From positions 744,001 to 808,000 of the forward strand of contig NC_092363.1 in NCBI RefSeq assembly GCF_030848805.1: a DNA stretch of 64,000 bases. The letters are read 5' to 3'. Positions 37,246-50,732 of this stretch are shown in pieces (the first letter of the stretch is position 1; the number at the start of each line of letters is the position of its first letter). This DNA is from Temnothorax longispinosus (taxonomy: Eukaryota > Arthropoda > Insecta > Hymenoptera > Formicidae). The translations under genes and the position numbers were made by a program. The notes beneath the pieces are model-generated. The model ran no database searches. It was not told the origin of the DNA and worked only from the letters and a program-made list of their open reading frames with translations.

Positions 37246-40200
37246 TTAACGTAGAACACCTTGGCCGATTTCATTTCACATCGTGCCATTACAATCCTAC
37301 GTTTCCGTTATACAACGGTCGACTGTGATCAATTTCATTGCTTTCGAGAGCAGAACATTCTGAAATATAATAAATCAATGTTCTTAAAGTATAACTTTAC
37401 TTTCAGTCGAAACGTTATATAATATAGCTCTCAAAGAAGTAAAAAAAGATTACTCGAAATGCTATATATCGTAAAAGAGAGAGAAATCTTCCATAACGTA
37501 CATTGAAATTATTTCTTTTTTTTTAATTATTTACTTAAAAAGTTTTGCCAAGTTTTTACTTTATTCATGCAGTTTATTGTTTGTCTTCAAATTCACGTAG
37601 TTTATTGCTAGTCTTTTTGTTTTTATATCACATATATTTCACTTTTTTACATTATTCTTTTTTCTCTGATATTTTTATTTTGTGCAGCGCCGACACATAC
37701 ACAATCATTTCAAATTTATATTTCCAGCTCTTGTTCCGTTAAAACGATGAAATTTATCACAACGACGATGCTCCACCGCGGACTATAAAAATGTGCATAG
37801 AACAAATAAAGCGAATATTCTTGAGAAAAGTTATTAAAGTAAATTCTATGTGTATGGATGTACAATTTTTTTGCATTGTAATATAAACTATTAATACAAA
37901 TATCAATATAAAGATTTTTGTATATGTTTTATACAAACTGAGCACTAATGGGATATCATACACTCCTATTCGTTCAAATATGTTAATCTGCTCACATTGC
38001 GGAATATAAGAACACCGTCCTTATATTATAATTTCAATATTTGATTAAGTCATATGCGAGAACTTCTTTCTCCCGGTTTTTAATCCAATATACCAAACAC
38101 ATATATAAAGTTAAAGATAAAATAAAACTGCGGCCCCGTCCACGAATTAGCATAATATGTTAATGATACTTGCAATATATTAGCATACTACGGAGGCTCA
38201 CTGTGCCACCTACTGTCTCCTCTCGACTTCCTGGATAGCGCAATTAATAATTTCGCTATATTACTTAACGTGTGCCACTGTACCGGATTAAAAACGCCCC
38301 AGCTATACGAGCTACCTACCACCTATACGTTCCAACCGTGTCGTCTGCAGGAAACGGGCGGCGGCGGAACCGCGGATGTGCGGGTCGTCGCACCGTTTAC
38401 GTAAGACAACGACAGTGGCGTAAAAAACGACTAAAGGGGCCGCAGGATTAGCGGAGGGCTTTTCCTCTCTCTCTCTCCTTTTGGTATATCTCGGCGTTGT
38501 GCCGCGTCGAGAACCAAATTAGTAAGGGGGCTTATTACCACGTTGCAGCTGTGCGCCATCGTAATCCGCCGCCGGTGCTCTCTTCTTGGGTGTGCGTAGC
38601 CGTGTAACCGTGAGGCTCTTCGCGGTACGTTATTGTCTCTAATTTAAACCGGCGATTTCCTGTCACTCCGGGTCGCGGCTAAGGCTGCGGCGCTACGTAC
38701 ATACACGCTCTGCGAGCGAATGCTTGCTCGCCCATTCATTCGCACGCCCGCTCGGCCGCCGGCTGGCTCAAGAACAGGATTACGTGGGCTAAATCAGTAC
38801 TACGCAAAGTGGCGGTGGTTCGCGAATCGGTACACCGGTCGAGTTTCTCAATTAGCTTACGATTTAAGCACATGGTAAAGACATATGAGATAAACAATTA
38901 TTTGTGGTTCTTGATTTATAATATTAGACTTTCAACTTTATGGACATGACCATTAATTTTCATTTTTGCGAATACGCATGAAAGAAAACAACTTCGTTAC
39001 CCATATATACTATTTTAGATATATAAAAAAAGAAACATATTAAAAACATTGTCAATTAAACTCCTCTTGATCTCATATCTATACCTATCGTGATGAGAAA
39101 TTCCGCAGGTTTTTCTTAACTTTTCGAGTCTTCTAGATTTGCAATAAGCCTGCTGTCGGTTTGTCATATCGAGTTTGAGGAGCACTGAGCATTACTTTGG
39201 TATGCACGTGGAATACGCGTGGGTTTCTTCAACGTTGGCCACCGGCAACGCAACTGATGTCGTGGAGAGCATATAAGCGCGGCGGAGGAAGCGATCGTGC
39301 GAGGTCTAAGAAGAGTAAGGACGCGAAGCTTTGTGTCCAGTAATCTTCTCAAAAAAAGGGGAGATACATATTTTTTATAAAAATATAGTCTCACAAGCAG
39401 AATGCTTAATGGTTAGAAATATTTAAGCGAAAAGACATGAAAAGAGACGTAACTGCAGTCAAGATATCTCTCGCGACGTAGACATATTTATATATTCTAA
39501 AGAAATAAAAAGAAATTGTAGTTTGTACCTCATATTTTCGGCATTAGTAATATTGCGTTAATATATATTTTTTTAATACGACCCATATTATGAATTGCTA
39601 AGCGTGTTATTTAGTATCTTCAGAGTCTTTTATCGTCGTTAACGCGGTAAACGCAGACCGAAATGTTATTGTGAAATGTTATTGGCAACGGTATTCCGCA
39701 CGGTGAATGATCGGTGACGATCGGTCGGGTGCCACGTGAGAAAAGCCGTTCTTCTTTACGACGCACAAGCGATCTCTCGCGAGCCTCGCGGTAGTACACG
39801 TATACCAACGCGAAACCGGTCGAGCTATTATTTTTTTATGACGTAATTATCGTCAAAGCCTGCCCTGCGATGGATTGGCCCGGACTTGGAACCGCGCTCT
39901 CTCTCTCTTTCTCCGTTGCTTCTTCCTGTTCACCCTCTATCGCCCATCTCCTTCATTCTCTTTTTCTCTTTCTCTCCCCTCCGCCGTAATCGCTCAGGGC
40001 AGACCAATCTTCGATGTTCTGATTTTGTTACAGACTGCGGGAGAAAGTTTTAGACCCACGTAATTTCCACGTTATTAATCCGCTCAGGGTCGTGCTGCAT
40101 TCCCATTTGCGCCCGAGCCGTCGCACATCCCGGTCGAGGACTTTTCCTCAACGATCGGCGTAATCATGGTTGGTTCGGATTACTCCCAAGATTCTTATGT

Positions 40201-40414
40201 ATACACAAAATACATATTCTACAGATACTTTGATCAAATGTTCTCTACACAATAAAATATATATTCACAAGCACTATGTTGAACTATGCTTACTAAAACG
40301 ATCAATATTCAAGAGTTGTTCTCTCGCTATCGAAATCACGTAACACACTACTGTGATATTTCTTCATAACTCGAAAACATAGAATAACTGTATAAATTGT
40401 AAGCTTTATGGTAC

Positions 40415-40678
40415 ACACTGAGAAAAAAAAATTGTTAATCCGAAAAAATATTTAGTCCGATATGAGCTAACTATGTTAGTTAGTTAACTAGACATTAGTT
40501 GTTTCAACAATTATTAAGTTGCACTAAAAAAGATATAATGCATTCTTGTCAATCAAAACTTTTTAATCAAGAATTAATTAATTCAATTAATATATGTTTA
40601 GTTAAACTAACTAACATATTTAGTTGCACGTATCGGACTAAATATTTTTTTGGATTAATAAATTTCTTTTCTCAGTGT
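40415..40678. mobile_element. 264-bp MITE with ACACTGAGAAAA termini
   Basis: The left end reads ACACTGAGAAAAAAAAATTG. The right end is its approximate reverse complement (TTTCTTTTCTCAGTGT). Inside, AATCCGAAAAAATATTTAGTCCG pairs with CGGACTAAATATTTTTTTGGATT, and a second set of inverted TTAGTTAGTTAAC words follows. The inverted terminus extends about 75 bp with gaps. There is no coding capacity and no clear target-site duplication. Family not assigned. Confidence 0.75.
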
Positions 40679-43600
40679 AGAAGCAATCGAGAAAGCATTG
40701 GCACAGTAGCAATTTCGAACACAATAAAAATATGTTGTTTGTGAAGAGAATGCATTCTCTCAGAGAATTTGATGACATTTTCGCAGAAATATAATTCTTC
40801 ACACAGATCGAAGCCGTTATTCCACGCTCTCTTAATGACTCGCCTCAAGCTTTCTTCAAATGTATTTTACGACACTCAGCATTATCTTACTGCAGCACGA
40901 AACTACGTGATGAAACGATTCCAGAAAACAGCAGCTTTTAACGTATAAACGACGAACTAATGCCGACGATGTTTTGAGAGGAGTGTGTTAAAAATATATA
41001 TCCTCTGCAGCGGGCACAGAGTACCATGACGCTTTAAGTTTACAGTTAGTGTATTCACTCCTATATATAGATAAGGCTCTATTGCTTCTACGTACAAAAT
41101 GCATACGTATAATAGTATAATATAATCTTTATGTTTTACGAATTATTCATATTTGAAACCGCTCTGGCATATCATCCTCCCATTTAATTTGAAAGTAAAA
41201 CACAGGAAAATCTGGTAAGCGAAGAGAAATAAATCCTTTTCCACTGTGCAAATGCATAAAAGAAAACGCATGAAAAACTTACGAAAAATATTTTTCGTTC
41301 GACGTTATACAATTTCCGCGCGGATTTATTTCTCATTTAGCGGGGCTTCCGCGCACGGAGAAAGAATCGCTTTACCTCGTTTTCATTTTGACGCTGCAGT
41401 TGTCAAAATTGCATAATACTTAAATGACACTGATTTCGTACAAAAATCCGTGAGTTTCTTTCCGCCCAAAATCTGCCTCTATTCACTTCAAAGCGCATTG
41501 ACCGACCGGTTTGGGCGTGAATGAATGCCGGATGGCAAATACAATTTTAATGGAATGGCGCATCGAATTACCTACAGCCCTGTTTCCGTCATACAGATTT
41601 CATTTCTCCGCCACTCGTTCTGACACATACATTGTTTTATCATAATCTTCTTAGCGCTACTGTCACAAAAGGCTGCTAAATCCGCTTACACGCAAACGCG
41701 ATCGAGATCGGCCGACTATTCGTCGCGTTACTGAATTAGCAACGAGAATCCGCGACAGAACGCAACGTGAAAAACTCATTAACTCGCGTTCGCTAATAAT
41801 ATTATGAAGCATCACGTTTATCTGTACGATATTGATTATAACTGTTACTGCTAAAGTTTTATTTGTTATCGCATGATTACCGATTCTTCCCTGTTATCCC
41901 ACACAGTATTACGCGATATACTTTTTACGTTTATCTCCGTAACAGCTACATACTTTGTACAAGTTACAAAATATAAAATTGTCTTTGTTAACGTTAATAC
42001 ACGAGATGTGTACATCGATTCGATGAAATCGTCAACTACAATGGTTCGTAAATATTATACGTGCCAAATAAATAAGCATTATACAGGGTGAATTTTATTT
42101 CGTGTGCCAATTATCTTCGCCAATTATCTCAGAAAGTATTGGTTTATTGGAAAAATGTTTCAGATAAAAATTGGAGGGTTTAGAGAAGGCCAATAAACGA
42201 TCTTATTAGATCTTATTTTGGGCCCGTGTTGGGCGCAATAAGGCCCAAATTAAATTTTTTAAGTAAAAATCCCCATTTTTTATTGTATCATCTTTTTCTA
42301 TTAATTAATTTGAACAACTTTTGTCCGCAAAATTTTTTTATTTGTCTAATACTTCTTGAGATATTCAAGAAAAACTTGGGAACTTTTTCAATATTTAACT
42401 CGCACGATATCTCGACAATTGATATGCCAATACAATTTCTTTTTTATATTTTCGAAATATTTTGCATATCTTATACTTTGCAAACTAATTTTTATTTTTG
42501 CGTTTTATAATTCTAAATTCTTAATATCGTAAATATACATATTATTAACTGTTCATCTATTGGGACCTGTCCCGGTATTGGTACTTTTACCTTACATATA
42601 CATTTTTCCTAATTAAAATGCGCATAGGTTCCGGTATATGAAATCAATGTACGGTAATGCGTACACGTATTCGATTATTCGCTGTATACACGCAGCTGCC
42701 ACTCAGGAAATTAACTGTCAAGATAGCTTCGAAGCTATGCATTCTTTGACTCGGCGGTTGTCGATCCACAAGCGCACTGAATGAGAAGAAATACAGCAAG
42801 TCATTATATAACGAATTGCTGATACAATGAGGACGGTGAAGGTGCGAGGATAAATTTGAGTTTAAATAACTCCTTAAAGACATACGTTCTGTTTGCCGCT
42901 GTATGAGCCAGGAAATGAAGACCGAAGTGCAAAATAAACAATCTCGTCGCATTCTGATGCTTTGAAAAGAAAAATCTCGGATAATAATTTCCCGTCAAGC
43001 TTCGTTCGCGTAATTAATTTTTCCCTTCGCTGCTTTCGGAACTTTTGCCGATAAATAATTTTTCGAGCGGCACAAAAAAAAGAACAATGCAATCATTTAT
43101 CACGAGTGTATTGTTACAAAGGGGCAGGCAGGCTCGAGCAGGCTTAACTTGTTTCCCAGAGTGTATACCTGCTGGTGTGAAGACCTTCGACAGTGCCAGG
43201 TGTTTGAGATTACCTGCTTATATTTAGAAGAGATTTTCTTCCAAGGTAGAAATACAACTCAAACACTAGCACTGCATTGTCGCTACGTTATCGTCAGGTA
43301 AGGTCAAGTAATTGCCAGTAAATTTTCTCATTTTTGTTTTCACACTCTATCACATCTTCCATAGTTTTAAACCGCGCGTAAAATTTATTTATTCGACAAA
43401 ACTTGATCATTTAGCGCTAAAGCAATTAGAAATTTTCGAAGCGATAATCTTCGCTTCTAAGCTTTTCGCCTATAAAAGAAAATTATACGGTGGTAACTCG
43501 AACAATAATGCTGTCGGCGTTTTGTTTCGTTGCAATCTACTTTCATTCGCATTGTTTAATCGCGGCGTGCGAAACAATGATTAAAATCTCAAATTAATCT

Positions 43601-44092
43601 GTCGCACTTGCTACTGCGTTTCATTTGTTTGGACGATTATCAAATCTCGAGGAATCTTTATGTCATCGAGAGGAAGTATGCGTTATATACAGGTCAATGG
43701 CTCAAAACTTTTCGAAGGCCATAAAAGTCACATGCACACGCGCAATCGCGATTGCAATGAAGCGGAAAACCGAACGACACAGCGGTCGCATAACCGATAA
43801 GATAGTAAAATCGACGGTATCGATCGCTCGCGTGACTCGTACCTGCCGATCGGGTCGCGAGATTTTCGGCATCTACTCGTGGAATGTCGAACGATTCAGA
43901 AAACCTTAAGACTGGGTCGGGTTAGGTTGAATACATCGCGTCACGATATCAAACTACGTTTTTCAGCGCATCAAGCCCGCAACGTACATATTTCGAGAGC
44001 TGCTTTTTCATATATGTAAAGAAAAATACATATTTAAATATTTATTAAAGTATATAATATATATTTTTTTTTTTTTCTTCCCACAAGTGCAG
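40679..44092. other. Non-coding stretch, no gene recognised
   Basis: Largely AT-rich. At about 42083 the words ACAGGGTGAATTTT open a segment of unusual composition that may be a decayed transposon. It is followed at 42568-42594 by a reverse-orientation copy of the 11515 MITE terminus. No coding feature can be supported. Confidence 0.5.
42568..42594 (-). repeat. Solo terminus related to the MITE at 11515-11761
   Basis: The reverse complement of this 27-bp segment equals 11516-11542 (TAAGGTAAAAGTACCAATAC and onward). No second terminus was found nearby, so this is probably a truncated copy. Confidence 0.65.
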
Positions 44093-44175
44093 GTATGTGC
44101 ATGTTCTTCGCCTTTTTCATACTCTGCTTACGATGTAAGTGGTGGCAACGGACTCGCATGGACACTTACGAGAAG
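44093..44175 (+). CDS. Candidate internal exon encoding a membrane segment and basic juxtamembrane tail
   Basis: A T-rich polypyrimidine tract (44062-44085) leads to GTGCAG at 44087-44092. The frame entering in phase 1 reads MCMFFAFFILCLRCKWWQRT then RMDTYEK and ends at an excellent donor, GAGAAG|GTGAGT (44170-44181). The hydrophobic run followed by R/K/W residues resembles the end of a transmembrane helix with its cytoplasmic anchor, so the upstream part of the helix would lie in an earlier exon. The open frame continues into the presumed intron by chance to about 44598. I do not recognise the protein and found no partner exon. GTATGT directly follows the acceptor AG, so this could instead be a recursive splice site. 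Confidence 0.35.
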
Positions 44176-47100
44176 GTGAGTGACATTTCGGGGTGTGTTT
44201 ACGAACAAGCTCGTGCAAGCTATGACGCGACTCGTCGCTTTTTCTCAAACAGAACCCGGTTAGATTTGCACCGTAATCGAATAAGCGCCGTCTGCCTCTC
44301 CGGTAGAATTATTCAGCGAGGCAGGAGCACGCGCGCGCGCACACACCATATGAATTCGAGCCGAATGAGTGCTACGAATGAGTGGTGGAAGACGAATGAG
44401 AAACAGAAAGAAAGAGAGGCAGCCAGCATTCTGCATGGTTTATACGCAGTGGCGCTCATCGCAGATCACGATAAACGGAACACGATGTTGCGTCTGGATT
44501 CGTACATTTTGATATGCTGGATATGCATATACCAAATAAAATCGATACTATTACTTATTAACGAATATAGGAATTATGCGTACATGAATAAATATTGACG
44601 GTATTAGAAATCGATAGCTCGAAATGGAACGTATTTTTTTCCAGGGCCAATAATTCATATTGCAAGCTACGATGCGGCAAAGTTAGAATAACGGTCGCGC
44701 TTAACTTTCTACTCCGCAGTTTTTTCAATTTTCGCGACGAGCAAAGTTCCAGCAGGTTATCACAAGCAGCCGATTATCATAAATTTACCGTCCGATCGTA
44801 GACACGCTTCTACGCGTTAATGCGTGCATGCGCGACGGAATGTTTCGCGCATATATATCGCACCGTTTTACAACCGCGCGCGCGACAACATGTTGAGATA
44901 CGACTGGTCGCATAAATACACGCCGAATCCCATACGAGTTAAAGCCCAACGCGTTCTCGAGTGTGAAAAAAAATTTTTAAGACAAACGAAGCTGCGCGTT
45001 TATCTCCGCGTGGCGAGTGAATCCGCTATCCTTCATCTCTCGCCTCGCTTTCCTCCGTAAAATTAGCTGCGTTCTCGAGGATCATCGTCTTTCGACCGCA
45101 GCCGCGCAGGACAGAGACGAGGACGCGGCAGCTGCTCCTGCGCGTCAAATCCGAGGCGTAGTGTTGCCTTTATACTTCGGGCGGCCTTTTACCAAGATAT
45201 TTATTGTCGTTCTCGAATTCACGATCCGTTACAGGCGCGAATGTGCCTGTAAGACTCTTTCTTCCACTCACTCACTCTTTGCTTTTAAAAATGAAATCTG
45301 CTGACGACGACGAGCACTTGATCTCGTTCGAAAAATGGTGACGGTGATACCGTACATATTTTTGAGCAAGTTATTCTACTTGTTTTTTTATTTCTTTGAG
45401 ATAGAGATAGTTTTGATTTATAAATGTTCAGAGATATTCAGATGTTCTTTTCTGAATATATCTGCCAATACGAGAGAGTTTGAAGACACCTAATGTATAT
45501 ACATTCCAGAATGACAGTCGGGTTGTTTGAATTGAAAAGGTTTCCGAACGGTCACACGATAGGTTCTCCGGTTTCGGTCACGAGAGAACCGTTGAAAAGT
45601 TTTCTCCGACTCCAGATAAGCTAATTTTTCATTCTAAAAAGCTAAAACGCCTAAAACGATCATTGACACCACGCATTCGGAGTATATTAATCAGTACTTA
45701 TCGACGACACTTAAGCGTATCTGCCCGACCGGCATTTCCAGGACGGACAATGGCTAATCGTCGGAGCCACCTGTCCCCGTCGTAATCTCACAGGGTATAA
45801 TTAACGAAGCGGCGTTAACATGCGGACTCGAATGGAGTGGGTCAAAGACACTCACAGAGACTATGTCTGTTCGACGTCTAAATGGCATGCTATCCGTCGA
45901 CGATGATGCAACAAGATACCCCGCTACGTCTCATACTCGAACACCATTATTATAATTAATGGGCAATAAGACGGTACGTGGGGCGCGTTTCAGACGAGCA
46001 ACGTCAATAAAGATAACAAATTCATGATTTATCTAACATTCCTACAAATATGAGACTTATTTGTCAAGATATGTTATATAAAAGGCTGCATATTTTATTT
46101 CACAGTAATCCTAAGCCCAAATAAAAAACTATATTAATTCTAAATATCTTGGAAAAATTCGAGCCTTCGTTAATGTTGGCTATACATTTACCTTGAAAAT
46201 ATCCTTGAATGCATATAAAGATCATAATCCGCCGTAATCTAAAATTTATGGAGGTGCTGTTTTTGCATGCAATCCTTCGCTGCATCGATCGGGGCGCACA
46301 CACAGCTTTTAACAAAACGCCAGATGCCAGATGTTGCATAGTTACTGAAGCTATACGGAAACGATCACGGTTATACGAAACTGACTGCTACCGGTTAGAA
46401 AAAGCAGGAACGGTAACTCAATAATGCATAAAGGCAACGTAACGTCAACGATGTATGCCGCGTTCGCGCAAGAGAACACGAAGACAGATAAACGTAACCA
46501 ACGAGATAGTCGAGTCTCCGTGCACGTGCTCCGTACGCCATCGGCTTTATCATTTTTTCATGCAGCCGGCGGTACGTATCAGTTCAGAGTTTCTAAAGCG
46601 GAAGATTAGAACGATCCCCCGGCGTTTGAGCGTGCGATCATTTCTTTTTTCCACCGGCATCGCGCGTCGCATTCTTATTCTCCACAAATCTACAAAAAGG
46701 CCACGAAGTTCAGAAGCCGACGGGCGTTCGGCGCTCGGTAAGAGAAGTTGGAAAACTGTCACGTAAACTTTTCTATATACTTCGGACGGCTTATTTCGCG
46801 TTACAACGGTTATACCATGCATCTACCCGTACCGCATCACATGAGCCACACGGAACAACGGAACAACGATATCGCTTAATTAACTGAAACCAGGATTTTA
46901 AACGAGAAATTACGACGTTCGCCAATCAGTATTTTCGCGTGGAGATCAATTTACAGAGAGGTATAGAATGTCGCTCCCTTTTTCGAAGTCGTTCCTTGCA
47001 ATTTCGATTTTTACGCGTGCGTCGCTAGATAACGGGGTACGTGACTAGCTTAAAGTAAATTTGAGTATAATACACAAAACCTTTTTTTTACATATTTATC

Positions 47101-47725
47101 CAAAGCCACTTGCCGATTTCCCAACAAATTCCATCCAATATTTTGCCTCTCAAGGACGGAATGTAGAAAGAACTGGTTTCTCACCGTACATCAAACTCGT
47201 TCCGTAACAGAATACGTTGAAGGACTTGGCCGTTCGAAAAATCGACGACGCGATTCAAGCGTCACGGCGAGGGTTCACGTGTAATTAACGTTAGCGAGGA
47301 ATCGCATAAAGACGGCGATACGATACATCTACAACGCGTCTGAATCAATTACTCCGCAAAACTGGAGTTCCCTTTCCCCATAACATTCTACCATTCTATT
47401 ATTACTGTACCGTGAACCGTCAACGATGACCGTAAAAATAAGTCAAATGAGAGTAAAAATAAGAATCACGGAAGACGGAAGCCTCCAATTATAGATGCGA
47501 CGCTCTTTTTTCCTTCAGCACATTAAAGACACGTCTCACTGACACAACCGCGGCGGAAAAACACTCATTACGCGTCCGAAGGAAACTGGTGCGCGATCGT
47601 TCGGCAAAGGCGGGGCGGGAGCGGACGACTTCCCGCGTCTTTATTCTCGCTTCGGTGCACAATTGAAGAATTCCTTTGAGCTCCCTCCTTCCACGAATCA
47701 CCGAGCCACGATGTACACGCGGCGC

Positions 47726-47728
<3 letters not shown>

Positions 47729-47782
<54 letters not shown>
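47729..47782. repeat. (GA)n microsatellite
   Basis: About 54 bp GA repeat with one AAAG interruption. Confidence 0.95.
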
Positions 47783-47783
<1 letters not shown>

Positions 47784-48234
47784 CGGGCGTCGTCACGACG
47801 ACGACGTCGGTTTGTTGACACTGCACGTAGAGACACGGGCGTGTTCCCTCTTGATACTCACACACGCGCGTACAAACACCGGCGCCAAGCAAAATAAACA
47901 CCCCGAGGTGTCTACGCCGAATGGGGGAGTATCGAAATATCGCAGCCGCCGCGTCGCGCGTTTCCGCGAAAAAGTTTCGACCGCCTTCGAAGTTGGACAA
48001 TGTGGATTGTCTAACCATAACTGTCGTTCAAGCTCGAATCAAAGTCGGGTAGAATTACGTTGCGGCTGCTTGAATTGTTTGCCGGAGCGTTGCACGTCTA
48101 CCTATACGTTATACGGATTGTGCGTAAACAATGCGTAAACATGCGTAATCTGCGTGAAAGAGTTACGATCGGTTACGATGCTCGTGCGTTCTTGTTTTTT
48201 TTTCCGGCTTAAAGGCCTTTGTAGAAAGAAAGGA

Positions 48235-48257
48235 AAAGAGAGAGAGAGAGAGAGAGA
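48235..48257. repeat. (AG)n microsatellite
   Basis: Short pure AG repeat. Confidence 0.9.
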
Positions 48258-50232
48258 AAATGAAAGAGAATAAACTAAACCTTTGTGTTTTTTTCATTAA
48301 GTCAGCCGGATATCAAATGTACGTAATGTCAAAAAAAAATATTCAGTTACATTAAAATCAACATGGCGTACTGTATCACATGCATGACACGCGAGAACTT
48401 TTATAATAACGATATCATCATTTCAACAAACCCACGCGGCATTGGCTTTTTACTCGCATAACAGCGAAAACACACTGTAGAAACATATCGGTATAATTAC
48501 TGCTGCGCAATAACTTTTACGAATAATAATTTAAACGCAGCGCATCGTGTTTTATATTATGTTCGCCCAGTTCGACGTAAAAAGCTCGGAGTTAAATAAA
48601 TTGCGCCGAACGATGTAAAATGAATTTACGTGCCCCGGCGCCGTGTATTAAAATGGACCGCGGAAAAAATATATACATATATATATACATATGCCCGCGG
48701 ATTTTTTTATCAGCGTGCGCGCTAACTGAATTTAGATAGAAACGAGCAGCAACATTTCGGATCCATCCGCTTTCGCTCCGAAAAAGCGGCCGCGAGAATC
48801 GGACGGGGTCAATCAAACGAAACGCTATCCATTCAAAAATCATGCTCATTCATCTCGCTCGGCGATAATAACGACCAAATAAAAGCGGCGTCATATTGCC
48901 GGAATGATATCGTCCCGCAAGGAATCGTTATCACGTCCGATCGAAACACCCAGAACAGTCGGCGCTGATTCATAAAGAACTTTCGTGATGGACAAAAATC
49001 TCACGAGGAGGTTTCATCTCGCGCGCGCGAGTGAAATGCTCCGGCAAAAAGGCGCGGAGCGGAGCGTTTCACGCGACGCGCAGTTCGCGCTTTTTTCCCC
49101 GCTCGGAAAAAACCGAGTCCCATTGGAAGCGCGATGAAAAAAACCGGGGAACGAGTTTCACTCCGAAACTCGCGCGGACGAGACAGCGCTGTCGTTTAAA
49201 TTATCCCGCCGCGTGACCTCCGCACCGGTTTCGATTGCAAAAAAAAAACATTCGGGTAAGTATGTATACGTCGCGCAAACAATGGAGCTTCCGAATCGAG
49301 ACTCGTATCGATTATCCTTCGCTTTTCGATCGCTATTTTCGACCCCAGTTTTCCTCGACGCGCGCGCGAAAGATCGCGAGGAGCAGATCTAAGAGATTCG
49401 GTCGTTATTCGAGGACGCCATCTTGTCCGATCCGACGAGCGAGATCGAATTGTCAGATTGAGGCAACGACCGTCTCGCGTAAATCGTCGTCGCCGAGAAC
49501 GCCTCGCGCTCGCCGCGACGATTCGTAATTTAACACGGTCCGCTTGGCTTTCACGCCGATCTCGCGCATTCCGCGCCGCCAGGAGCGCGGCGCGGCGCGT
49601 CCTTTGTCCCTCGCGGAAGCGAGGAAAACGATCGGGAAGAGACACTGACCTTGCTGTGCGCGCTGCGATTCCCGCGACGCCGGCCGCGTCCCCGCGTTAC
49701 TCGCGACAGGAACAGACGGGCGGAGTCCCCTCCGCCGCTCTCTCGCTATTGTGCTTCAGGTAATCCAAAAAATTCCGCGTAGGGAGCACACCACTCGTCT
49801 CGCGTCGCGTCGCGTGCCGTCCACCGGAGTCTCACTGAAAGCCAAGTTCTCCTCACATTCGCGCACCGTACGTTAAAGAACCGTGTCACTGCACTCTGAA
49901 GTTAGCCGCGAAGCGATCTTTTCGGAACAGGCGACGCGGCGCCGCGCCGCTTCTTTCGCCGGCGGGCAACCAACGCAACACGGCGCGATATACATTCACT
50001 CGTGCGTCGCCGTGCTATTCCGCGGAAAACGCGCGCGACAACGATCTCACATCGGCGACGGAGCAGTTCGGAGCTCTGCCTCCACGTGGAAGCGAGCGAC
50101 CGCCGCGAACGTACGTCCGTCACGTCGGAACGGCAAACCGAGACTAGCGCGCCGCTGCGGACGTCGAGAAAGGCGAGCCTAGTAGACCCGCGCTGTCTCT
50201 CTCATTTCCCCGCCGCCTCGCCGACCATCTAT

Positions 50233-50262
50233 CACTCTCTCTCTCTCTCTCTCCCCCCCCCC
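50233..50262. repeat. (CT)n-(C)n microsatellite
   Basis: CT repeat running into a C tract inside the CpG-rich zone. Confidence 0.9.
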
Positions 50263-50680
50263 TCTACCCCTGCTCTTTCGTCGCGCACCGAACGACTCGC
50301 GCGCGATCCCGCTTCTCTCTCTCGCTCGCTCTTTCCCCTCGATCGCCGCGGTCGTTCTCTATTCCTCTCAGTTCCCCACACCGTCCCCCTCGATGCTTCG
50401 TCCCCCCCCTGCCCCGTTCCTCACCTGCCGACCGGCCTGCCGACGCGCTCCTCCACGGCCGGCGACGATCCCTTCTCTCCACGGACGATCTCTTATGCCG
50501 GTCGGGCCAATCCGATCCCTTTTCCAACCGTAGTCCGGTGCGAACACGTTACCGCGTGCACCGTGCCTCTGTCAGCGTTCCCCTGCCTGCGCCCGACCCC
50601 TCTCCGGAGTAAAACTCCCCGCGTTATGCATCGTTGCGCTCGCACACGCAAGTTCGAGCATCGCGCGCTTCTTCTCTCGT

Positions 50681-50732
50681 TCCCTCTCTCTTTCTCTCTC
50701 TTTCTCTCCCTTTCTCTTTCTTTCTCTTTCTT
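50681..50732. repeat. CT-rich imperfect repeat
   Basis: TTTCTCTC and TTCTTTCTC words, an imperfect pyrimidine tract of about 50 bp. Confidence 0.85.

Larger units (their letters stand above)
31575..40414. other. Non-coding stretch, no gene recognised
   Basis: CpG-rich blocks at about 33.0-35.35 kb and 38.3-38.85 kb sit between AT-rich stretches. Overlapping frames of 90-170 codons on both strands in the 33.0-34.1 kb block have no recognisable domain and look like low-stop GC-rich sequence. Microsatellites are listed separately. No exon could be supported. Confidence 0.55.

Noticed and set aside
42083..42560. Possible decayed transposon beginning ACAGGGTGAATTTT
   Set aside because: Only the opening word looks familiar; no second terminus, duplication or coding remnant could be identified.
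43914..43932. Telomere-like GGGTTAGGTT
   Set aside because: At most two degenerate TTAGG units; common by chance in insect DNA and not a telomeric array. The same applies to GTTAGGTCAGGTTAG near 60550.
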